Below, piece by piece: positions 1 through 7,268 of a DNA stretch of 34,559 bases. The translations under genes were made by a program, and so were the position numbers. The stretch lies in NCBI GenBank assembly GCA_045635565.1, contig JAZTVX010000020.1, positions 1 to 34,559 on the forward strand, written 5' to 3'. The first letter of the stretch is position 1, and each line of letters starts with the position of its first letter. The notes below the pieces were generated by a model. The model made no database searches. It saw only the letters and a list, made by a program, of their open reading frames with translations, and was not told the DNA's origin. Origin of the DNA: RGIG4140 sp045635565. Lineage in GTDB: Bacteria; Pseudomonadota; Alphaproteobacteria; CAAHEQ01; UBA3637.

Positions 1-389
1 AATCCATCAATCATGCAGATTCCGAGGGTAAAACAGCCTTGTACTATGCATTGGAACACGGTCAACTCAGTATTGCTTTGTTACTTATTCAAAGAGGGGC
101 TGTTACAAATGACAAGGTTCAAGAATTACTTAAAGACCCAAAGGTTCAAGAACGACTCAAAGACCCAAAGGTTCAAGAATTTTTAAATAAACCTGAAAAC
201 AAGCAGTTAAAGGAAATGATTGATGGTCGGATTCAATCACAGAGTTCATGTGTGGCAATATTGCGTCAAAGTGAGGAACAATCTCCTGTAAATTCGGATA
301 AAGCACCGTTAATGGCACAATACGGAACGGTTTATACCGATGAAATGGAAGTCCCTTTTAGCAATATTCAATTGAATAATATATCTTGA
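1..389 (+). CDS. Ankyrin-repeat protein, 5' end outside the window
   Basis: The reading frame is open from base 3, so the gene starts upstream of the window; an internal TTG at 39 is not a credible start. The visible N-terminal part (HADSEGKTALYYALEHG, then LLIQRGA) is one ankyrin repeat and is nearly identical to a segment of the gene at 2121-3455, so the two are paralogues. A nine-residue unit (consensus VQExLKDPK) then repeats about three times, followed by a polar C-terminus containing LMAQYG and VYTD, a motif echoed in the next two genes. No membrane segment is visible in this part. Ankyrin repeats bind proteins; the partner is unknown. The stop codon overlaps the promoter of the next gene. 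The ankyrin call is good; the function is open. Confidence 0.75.
   Translation, partial: SINHADSEGKTALYYALEHGQLSIALLLIQRGAVTNDKVQELLKDPKVQERLKDPKVQEFLNKPENKQLKEMIDGRIQSQSSCVAILRQSEEQSPVNSDKAPLMAQYGTVYTDEMEVPFSNIQLNNIS
114..194 (+). repeat. 27-bp in-frame tandem repeat (about 3 units)
   Basis: The word AAGGTTCAAG recurs at 114, 141 and 168, exactly 27 bp apart. It encodes VQELLKDPK, VQERLKDPK and VQEFLNKPE. The first two junctions are almost identical at the DNA level, so the copy number may vary between strains without breaking the frame. Confidence 0.85.
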
Positions 390-415
390 CAAAATATGTT
401 GGCTTGATATAAAAT
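386..415 (+). promoter_or_regulatory. sigma70-type promoter
   Basis: TTGACA at 386-391 is followed after 16 bp by TATAAA at 408-413. The -35 box overlaps the TGA stop (387-389) of the upstream ankyrin gene. It should drive the gene at 460, whose AAGGAG ribosome binding site lies at 447-452. Confidence 0.8.
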
Positions 416-459
416 AGTAAATATATAGTTTTTCACCAGATAGGATAAGGAGTAGAGAT

Positions 460-1662
460 ATGAGTGAAAATTTGAATACCGAAGTTGAGAATTTAGTTGA
501 TCGTCTGATTACGACAGTTTCAGAGGTTGAAACGGCAGCTGCTGGAGGAGGCGGACATACACCATATGGAACGGCAATAGGGTTTGTTTTTGGGGCTATT
601 TGCGGACCGAAAATTGCTCGCTTTATTGCGAGTGAATTTAAATTGGATTTTGATCCTGATGACGTTAAGAAATTTTATCGAGGTTGTATGACGAACTTGC
701 AGAACTGTGATGTTCCGGATGATAAACTTAGAAAACTAAATTTGCCAGATGATGCAACGTCAGGACAACGGGCTGAGTTTAGGAAGGCATTGTTAGATGC
801 TGATCCGCATGATAGCACAACTGGAAAATTAAAAGATGAGAAGTATACTAAATATGCAGAAACAAGACAAGCAGTGCTTGATTCATTTGATGAATCTGGG
901 AATTTGAAAGTAAATTCAAAACCTGGCAAAGCGGTAAACTTAAAACGACTTAAGCCACGTATGAAAATTACAAAGCAAGTTAGTTCAAAAGGTTTGGGCG
1001 GTCATTTTTTAGGTGGTGTAGCTGGTGCTGCTGCAGGTGGTGTTGTGGATTTTGTGTTGGCTGATGGTGGTGAATATTCATTGGATATGAGTTCAGGTGA
1101 TGGAATTAATTGTTTCGGAAAGACATTACCTGTAGATACAAAACTCGTTGAGGCTTTAAATGAGTATCATCAATTCGGAGAAGAGGGAACCAAAAAAATG
1201 TTAGATCTGGCAACGAAGGTGCAAGGTTATATTAAAAATTATGATCTTCCTATTAATCCGGATGAATTCTTTGGTCAGGTTGTTAGTGGGTTGGTAAAAT
1301 ATAACGGTTCTATGTCTGACTATCTTAAAAGTGGAGATGCCCCTACAGATTTAGTGGATAAATTTCAAAAATTAAAGACTGCTGTGTCCTCGCTTAATAC
1401 AAAAGCAGAACAATTCTTTGGTTCGGAAAAATGGTATGAGTTTGGTTCTCCTGACGAATTGGCTGAAGATATTGCCATAAAAATGATCGAGGGTTCATTT
1501 TATAGTTTGTTGAAAAAAGCAGATGAACAGGCTAATGAAAATAGTCAGACAAATGTTCAACACAACTCTGAACAAAATAGTTTTATGGCTGCTTATGGTC
1601 AGAAAGTTTCTGATGTATCAGAAGATGCAACTATTCGTCCGCAGGCAGGAAGAATGGTTTAG
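460..1662 (+). CDS. Unrecognised 400-residue protein with glycine-rich hydrophobic segments
   Basis: ATG at 460 is preceded by AAGGAG (447-452) at good spacing. I do not recognise a family. The protein has two glycine- and alanine-rich hydrophobic stretches, at about residues 34-60 (with GTAIGFVFGAICG) and 178-203 (with GGVAGAAAGGVVDFVLA). They resemble glycine-zipper membrane-inserting segments seen in some toxins and effectors. The rest is soluble, helical and charged. The C-terminus contains FMAAYGQKVSD, similar to LMAQYGTVYTD at the end of the upstream ankyrin protein. The gene is monocistronic, with its own promoter and terminator, and sits between two ankyrin genes. A secreted or membrane-inserting effector is a guess from context; a structural membrane protein is equally possible. 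Confidence 0.7.
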   Translation: MSENLNTEVENLVDRLITTVSEVETAAAGGGGHTPYGTAIGFVFGAICGPKIARFIASEFKLDFDPDDVKKFYRGCMTNLQNCDVPDDKLRKLNLPDDATSGQRAEFRKALLDADPHDSTTGKLKDEKYTKYAETRQAVLDSFDESGNLKVNSKPGKAVNLKRLKPRMKITKQVSSKGLGGHFLGGVAGAAAGGVVDFVLADGGEYSLDMSSGDGINCFGKTLPVDTKLVEALNEYHQFGEEGTKKMLDLATKVQGYIKNYDLPINPDEFFGQVVSGLVKYNGSMSDYLKSGDAPTDLVDKFQKLKTAVSSLNTKAEQFFGSEKWYEFGSPDELAEDIAIKMIEGSFYSLLKKADEQANENSQTNVQHNSEQNSFMAAYGQKVSDVSEDATIRPQAGRMV

Positions 1663-1683
1663 AATGTATTTCTAAATAATTTG

Positions 1684-1713
1684 AAAGAGCAGAATAGTTT
1701 TTCTGCTCTTTTT
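1684..1713 (+). terminator. Rho-independent terminator
   Basis: An 11-bp stem (AAAGAGCAGAA at 1684-1694 pairing with 1701-1711) has a 6-nt loop and runs into T residues. It lies 22 bp after the stop at 1662. Confidence 0.85.
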
Positions 1714-1869
1714 CAATATCTAATTTGCTTAACTATTTTTATGTGCTTTGATATGTGTTTTAAACGAATATCTTAATCTAAAGCATAAAACATTGATTTG
1801 GTAGTGTTGATATATTTTTTTAGTGATAAAACTTAGGAAATGTTTTTTGTCAAAATGTTATAAAAACAT

Positions 1870-1898
1870 TTGACGTAATCATATTTTAGTGTTAAAAT
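1870..1898 (+). promoter_or_regulatory. sigma70-type promoter for the ankyrin membrane protein
   Basis: TTGACG at 1870-1875, a 17-bp spacer, and TAAAAT at 1893-1898. The transcript would have a leader of about 215 nt before the ankyrin gene at 2121, with a short open frame inside it (1956-2033). Bases 1714-1869 show nothing but AT-rich sequence. Confidence 0.7.
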
Positions 1899-1955
1899 AA
1901 AAGAAAGTATCGTTAGACATGCCTATGCTGTAAGCACAGAAATGGAGAGAGTTTC

Positions 1956-2033
1956 ATGAAAGAAAATACGGGAAAAATAACGCAAGATGAAATAGATGTG
2001 GGTAATCGTAAGGACACCGAACATTTATCCTAA
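1956..2033 (+). CDS. Possible 25-residue leader peptide
   Basis: ATG at 1956 is preceded by GGAGAG (1944-1949) and followed by 25 codons (starting MKENTGKITQDE) and TAA. It lies in the leader between the promoter at 1870 and the gene at 2121. The peptide is hydrophilic with no recognisable motif. It could be a real small protein, the remnant of an upstream gene, or chance. No terminator-like hairpin is visible between it and the next gene. Confidence 0.25.
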   Translation: MKENTGKITQDEIDVGNRKDTEHLS

Positions 2034-2120
2034 TAGATGGTGTTGTGTCGAAGAAGACAGGTTTTGTGTAGTTTTTTTGGTAATGAATTAATTTGTAAAT
2101 TCTAATAATTGGGAGGAAAT

Positions 2121-3455
2121 ATGGCAGAAAACAGTAAAAGCATTCCTAAAGCTCGTATAGATGGAGGTAATATCGAACATATTGACTGGGATACGGTTGA
2201 TTTAGGTGCCTCTTTGCTTTATGCGTGTAACAAAGAAGGTTGGGTTAAAGAGAAGTTTATTAGAAAAGTTCTTGAAAAAGAGGCTAGTAGTCCGGATTAC
2301 TTTGATGAAAGTAGTAAGCAAACTCCGCTTTTAGCTATGTTGAAAAATTTGTCTTCGCAGCAGGTTGATAAAAACAAAAAGAAACTATATCAGGGCAATT
2401 ATAAGATATTAACGAAGGAGAATGATCAAGGTGCACCGTCGCTTATAGAACAATTGGTTTCTGGAACGACGAAGCACATCGATCATGCAGATTCCGAGGG
2501 TAAAACAGCCTTGTACTATGCGATACAATTGGCAAAGAATGCTGCAAGCGAACAAGAAAAAGAAATTTATAAAGGTATTATAAAATCGCTTATCGAAAAA
2601 GGAGCAAAAAAAGATAATCCAAAAGTAGAAGAATTGTTGAGTGGTGAAGGTTATGCAGACTTAAAGGCATATGTTGATACTTTGAATTCGGCACAAGGTA
2701 GTGGTAATCTTGATCCAGAACCAAATCCAGAACCAGAACCAGAACCTGTTCCTGACAACCCACAAGCAGAGACGTTAGAACAAAAAAAAGCGGCATTGAA
2801 AAAGTTGTGGTTGGAATATTTGGCTGATCCGGTTAAATTTAAGGGTAATAAAGCCAAAATGGATGAAAAAAATAAACTTGAAAGCGATATTGCCGCAGCA
2901 GTTGAAGGGGGGGGAAAACAGGTTTTAAATGATATGTGGATTGAAACCTCTCGTGAATATGCTAGCCAAATTGCAAAACAACAACAGGAAGCCTTATTAA
3001 AAGACCAGCAAGTCAAATTAGCACAAGCCTACAATCAGGGTTTAGCAGAAGGTCAAAAACAAGGTGGTGGTAAAGGTGGAAAAACACCTGATGGTGGTAA
3101 AACAGGTACTGATACAACGAATTTGCCCCCGGAGGCAGTTGTTCAGCAACCTGAACCGGAAAGTTTCTGGAACTGGAAAAATATCTTATGGATGGTAGGT
3201 ATTTTGGCAACGCTTGGATTATCATTATGGTTTATTAAAAAAGAAAAAGATAAGGCCAAAGATGCTAAAAAAGAAACAGCAGCCTTGCAGAGTGAGGTTA
3301 ATTCTTTGCAAAATCAGTTGGATGATTTAACGAAAGATACGGCTGTGTTATCACCTGTTGATACACATGATGGCACAACTTTGGCATCTAGTGGCGTTCG
3401 TTACACGGATACAGTTCTGAATGTTTCTAATCGTATTGGCAAATCAAACGGCTAG
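2121..3455 (+). CDS. Membrane-anchored ankyrin-repeat protein
   Basis: I place the start at ATG 2121, which has GGGAGG at 2111-2116; an in-frame TTG at 2109 would put that binding site inside the gene. The product has 444 residues. Degenerate ankyrin repeats cover about residues 60-175 (HADSEGKTALYYAI near 122-135), nearly identical in one stretch to the partial gene at the window start. A Pro/Glu linker follows (PEPNPEPEPEP near 199-209), then a charged glutamine-rich helical region and a Gly/Lys-rich stretch. One membrane segment (NILWMVGILATLGLSLWFI) covers about 353-372, with a short coiled coil near 380-403. The tail contains SPVD and RYTD, resembling the tail of the first gene. No signal peptide is seen, so the anchor is near the C-terminus. 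The role is unknown; protein binding at a membrane is likely. Confidence 0.8.
   Translation: MAENSKSIPKARIDGGNIEHIDWDTVDLGASLLYACNKEGWVKEKFIRKVLEKEASSPDYFDESSKQTPLLAMLKNLSSQQVDKNKKKLYQGNYKILTKENDQGAPSLIEQLVSGTTKHIDHADSEGKTALYYAIQLAKNAASEQEKEIYKGIIKSLIEKGAKKDNPKVEELLSGEGYADLKAYVDTLNSAQGSGNLDPEPNPEPEPEPVPDNPQAETLEQKKAALKKLWLEYLADPVKFKGNKAKMDEKNKLESDIAAAVEGGGKQVLNDMWIETSREYASQIAKQQQEALLKDQQVKLAQAYNQGLAEGQKQGGGKGGKTPDGGKTGTDTTNLPPEAVVQQPEPESFWNWKNILWMVGILATLGLSLWFIKKEKDKAKDAKKETAALQSEVNSLQNQLDDLTKDTAVLSPVDTHDGTTLASSGVRYTDTVLNVSNRIGKSNG
2477..2521 (+). repeat. Copy of bases 5-49 (44 of 45 identical)
   Basis: Bases 2482-2521 are identical to 10-49 over 40 bp, with one mismatch just before and four more matching bases. 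Both copies encode the same ankyrin segment. Identity this high in an otherwise diverged pair suggests recent duplication or gene conversion. Confidence 0.9.
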
Positions 3456-3471
3456 ATTCTTCTACTGTTTT

Positions 3472-3509
3472 AAAAAATGTGAAAAGAGTATTCTTTTCAC
3501 ATTTTTTTT
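3472..3509 (+). terminator. Rho-independent terminator
   Basis: A 15-bp perfect stem (3472-3486 with 3493-3507, core ATGTGAAAAG) has a 6-nt loop and ends in a run of eight T. It follows the ankyrin gene stop by 16 bp. Confidence 0.9.
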
Positions 3510-3876
3510 GTATTGAATGTTATGTGATATGTGAGAATAGAGGATGGCATAAACAACAAAATAAATGGTATTTGTTCATTTATTCTTCGTATTCTTATGA
3601 ATTTGTTTTTAATTATTTAAATGATTGGTCGTTCTTCTCTTTCTCTTTCTCTTTCTCTTTCTCTTTGAAATAGAGGGATTTGAAAGAATATATATTTTTA
3701 TAATACGCTGTTTCAATCAAATTATGATTGTACTGCTACACAGGCACACAAAATAATTAGTTCTGTATGGTTTTGTTGCACAGTGTTTTGAATGTTATTT
3801 CAAATCATTTTTCTTTTTGATAGGGCACTTATGATGTTTTTATGCTTAATCTTGATATTGTCTTATCTTTTTATTT
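3510..3876. other. Intergenic stretch without a credible gene
   Basis: The sequence is AT-rich. A 64-codon open frame at 3479-3673 begins inside the terminator, has no ribosome binding site and ends in a microsatellite, so I do not call it. The stretch lies between convergent genes, so no promoter is expected. Confidence 0.6.
3635..3666 (+). repeat. Hexanucleotide microsatellite (TTCTCT, 5.3 copies)
   Basis: Five perfect copies of TTCTCT plus a partial copy lie between two convergent genes, outside any credible reading frame. Confidence 0.95.
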
Positions 3877-4263
3877 TTAAACAGGGATTTCTTTTGTTCC
3901 TGTTGTATTATCTTTTTCATTTTTTTGATTAACCACAATAACTTGTTCCAACATTGTTTTTAAGGCACTTAAAAAAGAGGTATTTTGTTGCTCCAAAATG
4001 ACTAAAATCTCATTTAAATTACTTGGAAAACGGTCAAAATTCGGATATTTTTTAGGTAACAATAACTGATATGGTTCAATTCCCAATACATTGGCAATTC
4101 GTTCCAGTGTAACTAATTTTGTACTGGCAACTCCTGTTTCCAATTGGCAAACCATTTCAACGGTTTTATCAATTTGAGCGGCCAGTTGTGCCTGAGTTAT
4201 ATGGGCATTTTTACGATATTCTTTAACGTTTTTAGCAACAATATTTCTGATAGTACTTTTCAT
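3877..4263 (-). CDS. XRE-family DNA-binding regulator
   Basis: 128 residues. Residues 12-66 form a helix-turn-helix of the Cro/C1 type (ITQAQLAAQ as helix 2, VEMVCQLETG as recognition helix, LERIANVLG as the closing helix). A C-terminal helical part of about 60 residues has no known domain and could dimerise. The start at 4263 has AAGGAA upstream on the minus strand and a good promoter at 4300-4328. This architecture is common among transcription regulators of Alphaproteobacteria. The target is unknown; adjacent genes or itself are usual. Confidence 0.8.
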   Translation of the reverse strand: MKSTIRNIVAKNVKEYRKNAHITQAQLAAQIDKTVEMVCQLETGVASTKLVTLERIANVLGIEPYQLLLPKKYPNFDRFPSNLNEILVILEQQNTSFLSALKTMLEQVIVVNQKNEKDNTTGTKEIPV

Positions 4264-4299
4264 AAGTAATTTCCTTTCATTTTTATTCTTTTGAACAGC

Positions 4300-4328
4300 A
4301 TTATGAATGCAATTAAAAAAGAATACAA
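4300..4328 (-). promoter_or_regulatory. Promoter of the XRE gene
   Basis: Read on the minus strand: TTGTAT (4323-4328), 17 bp, CATAAT (4300-4305), about 37 bp before the start codon at 4263. Confidence 0.65.
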
Positions 4329-4399
4329 TAGATTAAAAATATAAAAATAAGATAAAAATAAAAAAAAGACGTATTGAAAATATAATTTGTTAAAAAGTT

Positions 4400-4408
4400 T
4401 GCTATAAT
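4400..4408 (+). promoter_or_regulatory. Extended -10 promoter, plus strand
   Basis: TGCTATAAT is a perfect extended -10 element. The -35 region is weak. It points into a gene-free stretch that ends in a terminator at 4479-4507. Confidence 0.5.
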
Positions 4409-4414
4409 AAGTTG

Positions 4415-4507
4415 TGTGTTTTTTTTGGGGGGAACGAAAAAATGAAATGAAACATCATTTTTTTGAACAATATAAAATACCCCTTGTGTGAACAAGGGGT
4501 TATTTTT
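4415..4507 (+). ncRNA. Candidate small RNA of about 90 nt
   Basis: The stretch lies between the extended -10 element (4400-4408) and a strong hairpin with U-tract (4479-4507). It carries a T8-G6 tract near 4419-4433 and no convincing gene. A 14-codon frame starting MKHHFFEQY lies inside and ends in the terminator stem. I do not recognise an RNA family. The hairpin also serves as the terminator of pgsA on the other strand, so the element could be just that plus a chance promoter. Confidence 0.35.
4479..4507. terminator. Bidirectional terminator (pgsA side and plus strand)
   Basis: A 9-bp stem (ACCCCTTGT at 4479-4487 with 4492-4500) has a 4-nt loop. It is flanked by T-rich sequence on the plus-strand exit and A-rich sequence on the other side, so it can stop transcription in both directions. 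It lies 13 bp beyond the pgsA stop. Confidence 0.85.
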
Positions 4508-4519
4508 AGTTATAAAGAT

Positions 4520-5263
4520 CTAATCTTCGTCCATGTATTGGCGACCGGATTTCCAATAATCATATCCTGTCATAACGGTAAGCAAAGCAGCACCCCACAA
4601 AGCGAAATGTCCAACATAATAAAACACATCTGAAAACTTGCCGCTAACGCCTGGTTCGCAAACCATAATCATAGGTAAAGCACACATTTGACATGCTGTT
4701 TTCCATTTTGCTAAACGTGTAACAGGACAGCCAACCTTGATTTCTGCTAAAAATTCACGCAAACCTGAAACCAAAATTTCACGACATAAAATAATAACGG
4801 CGGGAATGATACCGTAATCATCTAATCGATTAGAATAAGCCAACATAATTAAAATCGAACCGATAAGTAATTTATCTGCAATCGGATCTAACACGCGACC
4901 GAAACGGGATAATTGATTTAAGTGACGTGCCAAATATCCGTCCATATAATCGCTGATACTGGCTAAGCCGAACAAAAAGACACCAAACCATGCTGCCATT
5001 GCGTTGTTAAAGAAAAAAGTAAAAACAATGACAGGAATAATCCATATACGAAACAATGTTAACATATTGGGGATATTGACACCTTTATGCAATTTTTTAA
5101 TTGTTTCAACCGCCTTTAATGGTAAATCAACTTGTTCATTTGCAGTTAACGATTCGTTTTGCGTAATGGATTCTTGTATCTTATTTGCAACATTTTTTTC
5201 TGAAACTGTTTTAGTATTTTCTTTTTTTTCAATTGATTGTTCATTTTTGGATTTTGCTGACAT
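4520..5263 (-). CDS. pgsA: CDP-diacylglycerol-glycerol-3-phosphate 3-phosphatidyltransferase
   Basis: The enzyme makes phosphatidylglycerol phosphate from CDP-diacylglycerol and glycerol 3-phosphate in the inner membrane. The CDP-alcohol phosphotransferase signature D-x2-DG-x2-AR-x8-G-x3-D-x3-D is complete (DYMDGYLAR from residue 105, ending at D130). Four to five membrane segments surround it. At 247 residues it is longer than the usual 180-200 because of a polar, low-complexity N-terminal extension of about 55 residues. The start at 5263 has only a weak GGGAT binding site, so a later start is possible but no internal Met is better placed before the core. It lies 50 bp downstream of uvrC on the same strand, a pairing common in Alphaproteobacteria. 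The next step, dephosphorylation by PgpA, is encoded at 18252. Confidence 0.92.
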   Translation of the reverse strand: MSAKSKNEQSIEKKENTKTVSEKNVANKIQESITQNESLTANEQVDLPLKAVETIKKLHKGVNIPNMLTLFRIWIIPVIVFTFFFNNAMAAWFGVFLFGLASISDYMDGYLARHLNQLSRFGRVLDPIADKLLIGSILIMLAYSNRLDDYGIIPAVIILCREILVSGLREFLAEIKVGCPVTRLAKWKTACQMCALPMIMVCEPGVSGKFSDVFYYVGHFALWGAALLTVMTGYDYWKSGRQYMDED

Positions 5264-5313
5264 GATTTTTATCCCTGTTTTGTTAATAAAAATGCTCTCT
5301 GTGTATTTATAAC

Positions 5314-7131
5314 TTAATCATGATAAAATGTATAGATTTTTTTTGCAATTTTTTCATTTATTCCTTCTACACGCATGATTTGTTCCAATGAAGCACTGGC
5401 AATGGCACGAGGTGAGCCGAAGTGACGCAATAGGGCTTTTTTTCGTTTTTCGCCGACACCGTCAATTTCCAATAATGTTTCATGAAACATGTTTCTTGCT
5501 CGTTTTGCTCGATGTGAACCGATGGCGAACCGATGTGCTTCATCACGCAGACGTTGAATTAAATGAATGAGATCACTTTTAAAATCTAAATAAATAGGGT
5601 CATGTGGATTTGTCCCCAAAAATAAAGTTTCTTTTCCGGCATTTCTGTCTTCCCCTTTTGCAACAGCCAATAAGGCAACAGAATGAATATTTAATTCGTC
5701 CATGATTTTTTGAACGGCTGATAATTGACCCTTTCCCCCGTCAATTAACATGGCATCCGGTAAATCATTTTCGATAATCCCTCGTTTTAAACGTCTCAAC
5801 ATCACTTCACGCATCATACCAAAATCATCATTTGTTCGAGCCATGGAACCATCAATGTTAAATCGGCGATATAACTTTTTTTGAAAGCCCTCCATCGTTG
5901 CTACAATCATGGCTCCAACAGCAGATGTTCCCTGAAAGTGACTATTATCATAAACTTCAACTTTGTTGAGTTGTTTGACATCCAATAATGTTTTTAATTT
6001 TTTCCAAACAGATTGTTTGATTTCTTTTTCATTAAGATGTGTTTGAAAAGATTGTTTTGCATTTTTTTCAGCCTGTTCCAAGAGTTTTTTGCGTGTTCCT
6101 TTAAACGGTCCCGAAGATACATCAACACTAAAACCAGCTAAAATACTTAATGCATTTGCTAAATTTTTATCAATCGGAACGGATGTACATAATTGTTTTG
6201 GAGGTGGTATTTTATCATAAATCTGCATGAGACAAGATGATAAAATATCCCCCATATTATCCTCATTAATATCGGATAAAAATTGTATCAGATTACCTTC
6301 GGCATGTCCGCCTCGATAAAAAAATACTTGCAAACAGGCATTGTGTCCTTCTTGATACAATGCCATAAAGTCCGTTTGTTTTATCACGACACTGGAATTT
6401 GTCCCCTGAATTTGATTTAAGGCAAGCATTTTATCACGCAATACAGCCGCTTCTTCAAATCGTAATTCGCTGGATAACAGACTTATTTGATCCTGAATAT
6501 CTTTTTGAATCTGATTATTCTCACCCCGCATAAAATGAGTGGCTTGTTTGACGTTTTGTTGATAATCTGTTTGAGATATACACCCGCAACATGGACCGCT
6601 ACATCGTTTGATTTGGTAAAGAAGACATGGCCTTGATCGGTTTTTAAAGGCTGTATTGTTACATGTTCTTAAACCGAAAATTTTTTGCAATTGAGAAATC
6701 GTTTGTCGAACAGCTAAAGCCGATGAAAACGGACCAAAATATGTACCGTTTTTATGACGTTCGCCCCGATAAGACATTAAACGGGGAAAATCATCATTTG
6801 TTATAACAATATACGGGTAACTTTTGTCATCTTTCAATAAGACATTGTAAAACGGTTTAAATTGCTTAATCAAATCGTTTTCCAATAAAAAGGCTTCTGT
6901 TTCACCTGCTGTTTCAATTACAATAACGTCAGCCACTTGGGAAACCATTTGTCTAATCCGATGAGAAATACGATTTGTTTGAGTGTAACTGGATAATCTG
7001 TTTTTTAAATTTTTAGCTTTTCCGACATATAAAACACGTCCGTTTCCATCAAGCATACGATAAACTCCTGCCCGATGAGAAACGTGCTTAATTTTTTCTT
7101 TTAAGACATCAACGCCTGTTTTTTTTGTCAT
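5314..7131 (-). CDS. uvrC: UvrABC system protein C (excinuclease subunit)
   Basis: UvrC makes both incisions in nucleotide excision repair. In order: a GIY-YIG nuclease at the N-terminus (GVYRM near 22, LYVGKAK near 34), a cysteine cluster (RTCNN ... RPCLLYQIKRCSGPC), a UVR helix that binds UvrB (ELRFEEAAVLRDKM), an RNase H-like endonuclease (VEVYDNSHFQG; LIDGGKGQL) and tandem helix-hairpin-helix motifs at the C-terminus (IDGVGEKRKKALL; VEGINEKIAKKI). I prefer the ATG at 7131, giving 605 residues, because AAAGG lies 7 bp upstream. The longer frame from a TTG at 7164 would place that site inside the gene, and a Met at 7137 lies too close to it. Likely cotranscribed with pgsA. No family residues appear to be missing. 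Confidence 0.95.
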   Translation of the reverse strand: MTKKTGVDVLKEKIKHVSHRAGVYRMLDGNGRVLYVGKAKNLKNRLSSYTQTNRISHRIRQMVSQVADVIVIETAGETEAFLLENDLIKQFKPFYNVLLKDDKSYPYIVITNDDFPRLMSYRGERHKNGTYFGPFSSALAVRQTISQLQKIFGLRTCNNTAFKNRSRPCLLYQIKRCSGPCCGCISQTDYQQNVKQATHFMRGENNQIQKDIQDQISLLSSELRFEEAAVLRDKMLALNQIQGTNSSVVIKQTDFMALYQEGHNACLQVFFYRGGHAEGNLIQFLSDINEDNMGDILSSCLMQIYDKIPPPKQLCTSVPIDKNLANALSILAGFSVDVSSGPFKGTRKKLLEQAEKNAKQSFQTHLNEKEIKQSVWKKLKTLLDVKQLNKVEVYDNSHFQGTSAVGAMIVATMEGFQKKLYRRFNIDGSMARTNDDFGMMREVMLRRLKRGIIENDLPDAMLIDGGKGQLSAVQKIMDELNIHSVALLAVAKGEDRNAGKETLFLGTNPHDPIYLDFKSDLIHLIQRLRDEAHRFAIGSHRAKRARNMFHETLLEIDGVGEKRKKALLRHFGSPRAIASASLEQIMRVEGINEKIAKKIYTFYHD

Positions 7132-7268
7132 ACCCATACCTTTATAATATGGTAATTTATTCAAAAATCAATTATTATTATCAAAAAGTGATAAAAATGA
7201 AAAAAAAATCTGTTTGTTTAATAACTGTTAATAATTTTATCGTATAAAAAATACAAAGGGAATCAAAT

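Noticed and set aside
3479..3673. 64-codon plus-strand frame with a Ser-Phe repeat tail
   Set aside because: It starts inside a terminator stem, has no ribosome binding site, and its tail is only the TTCTCT microsatellite.
4313..4495. 60-codon minus-strand frame
   Set aside because: It overlaps the XRE promoter and the pgsA terminator and has A/T-run composition without a binding site.
4415..4507. SRP RNA, 6S RNA or tmRNA
   Set aside because: The conserved sequence elements of these RNAs are absent and the length does not fit.
7144..7171. Promoter TTGATT-N16-TATTAT for uvrC
   Set aside because: Its start point would fall after the AAAGG binding site of the preferred uvrC start, so the two cannot both be right; the start-codon evidence is better.
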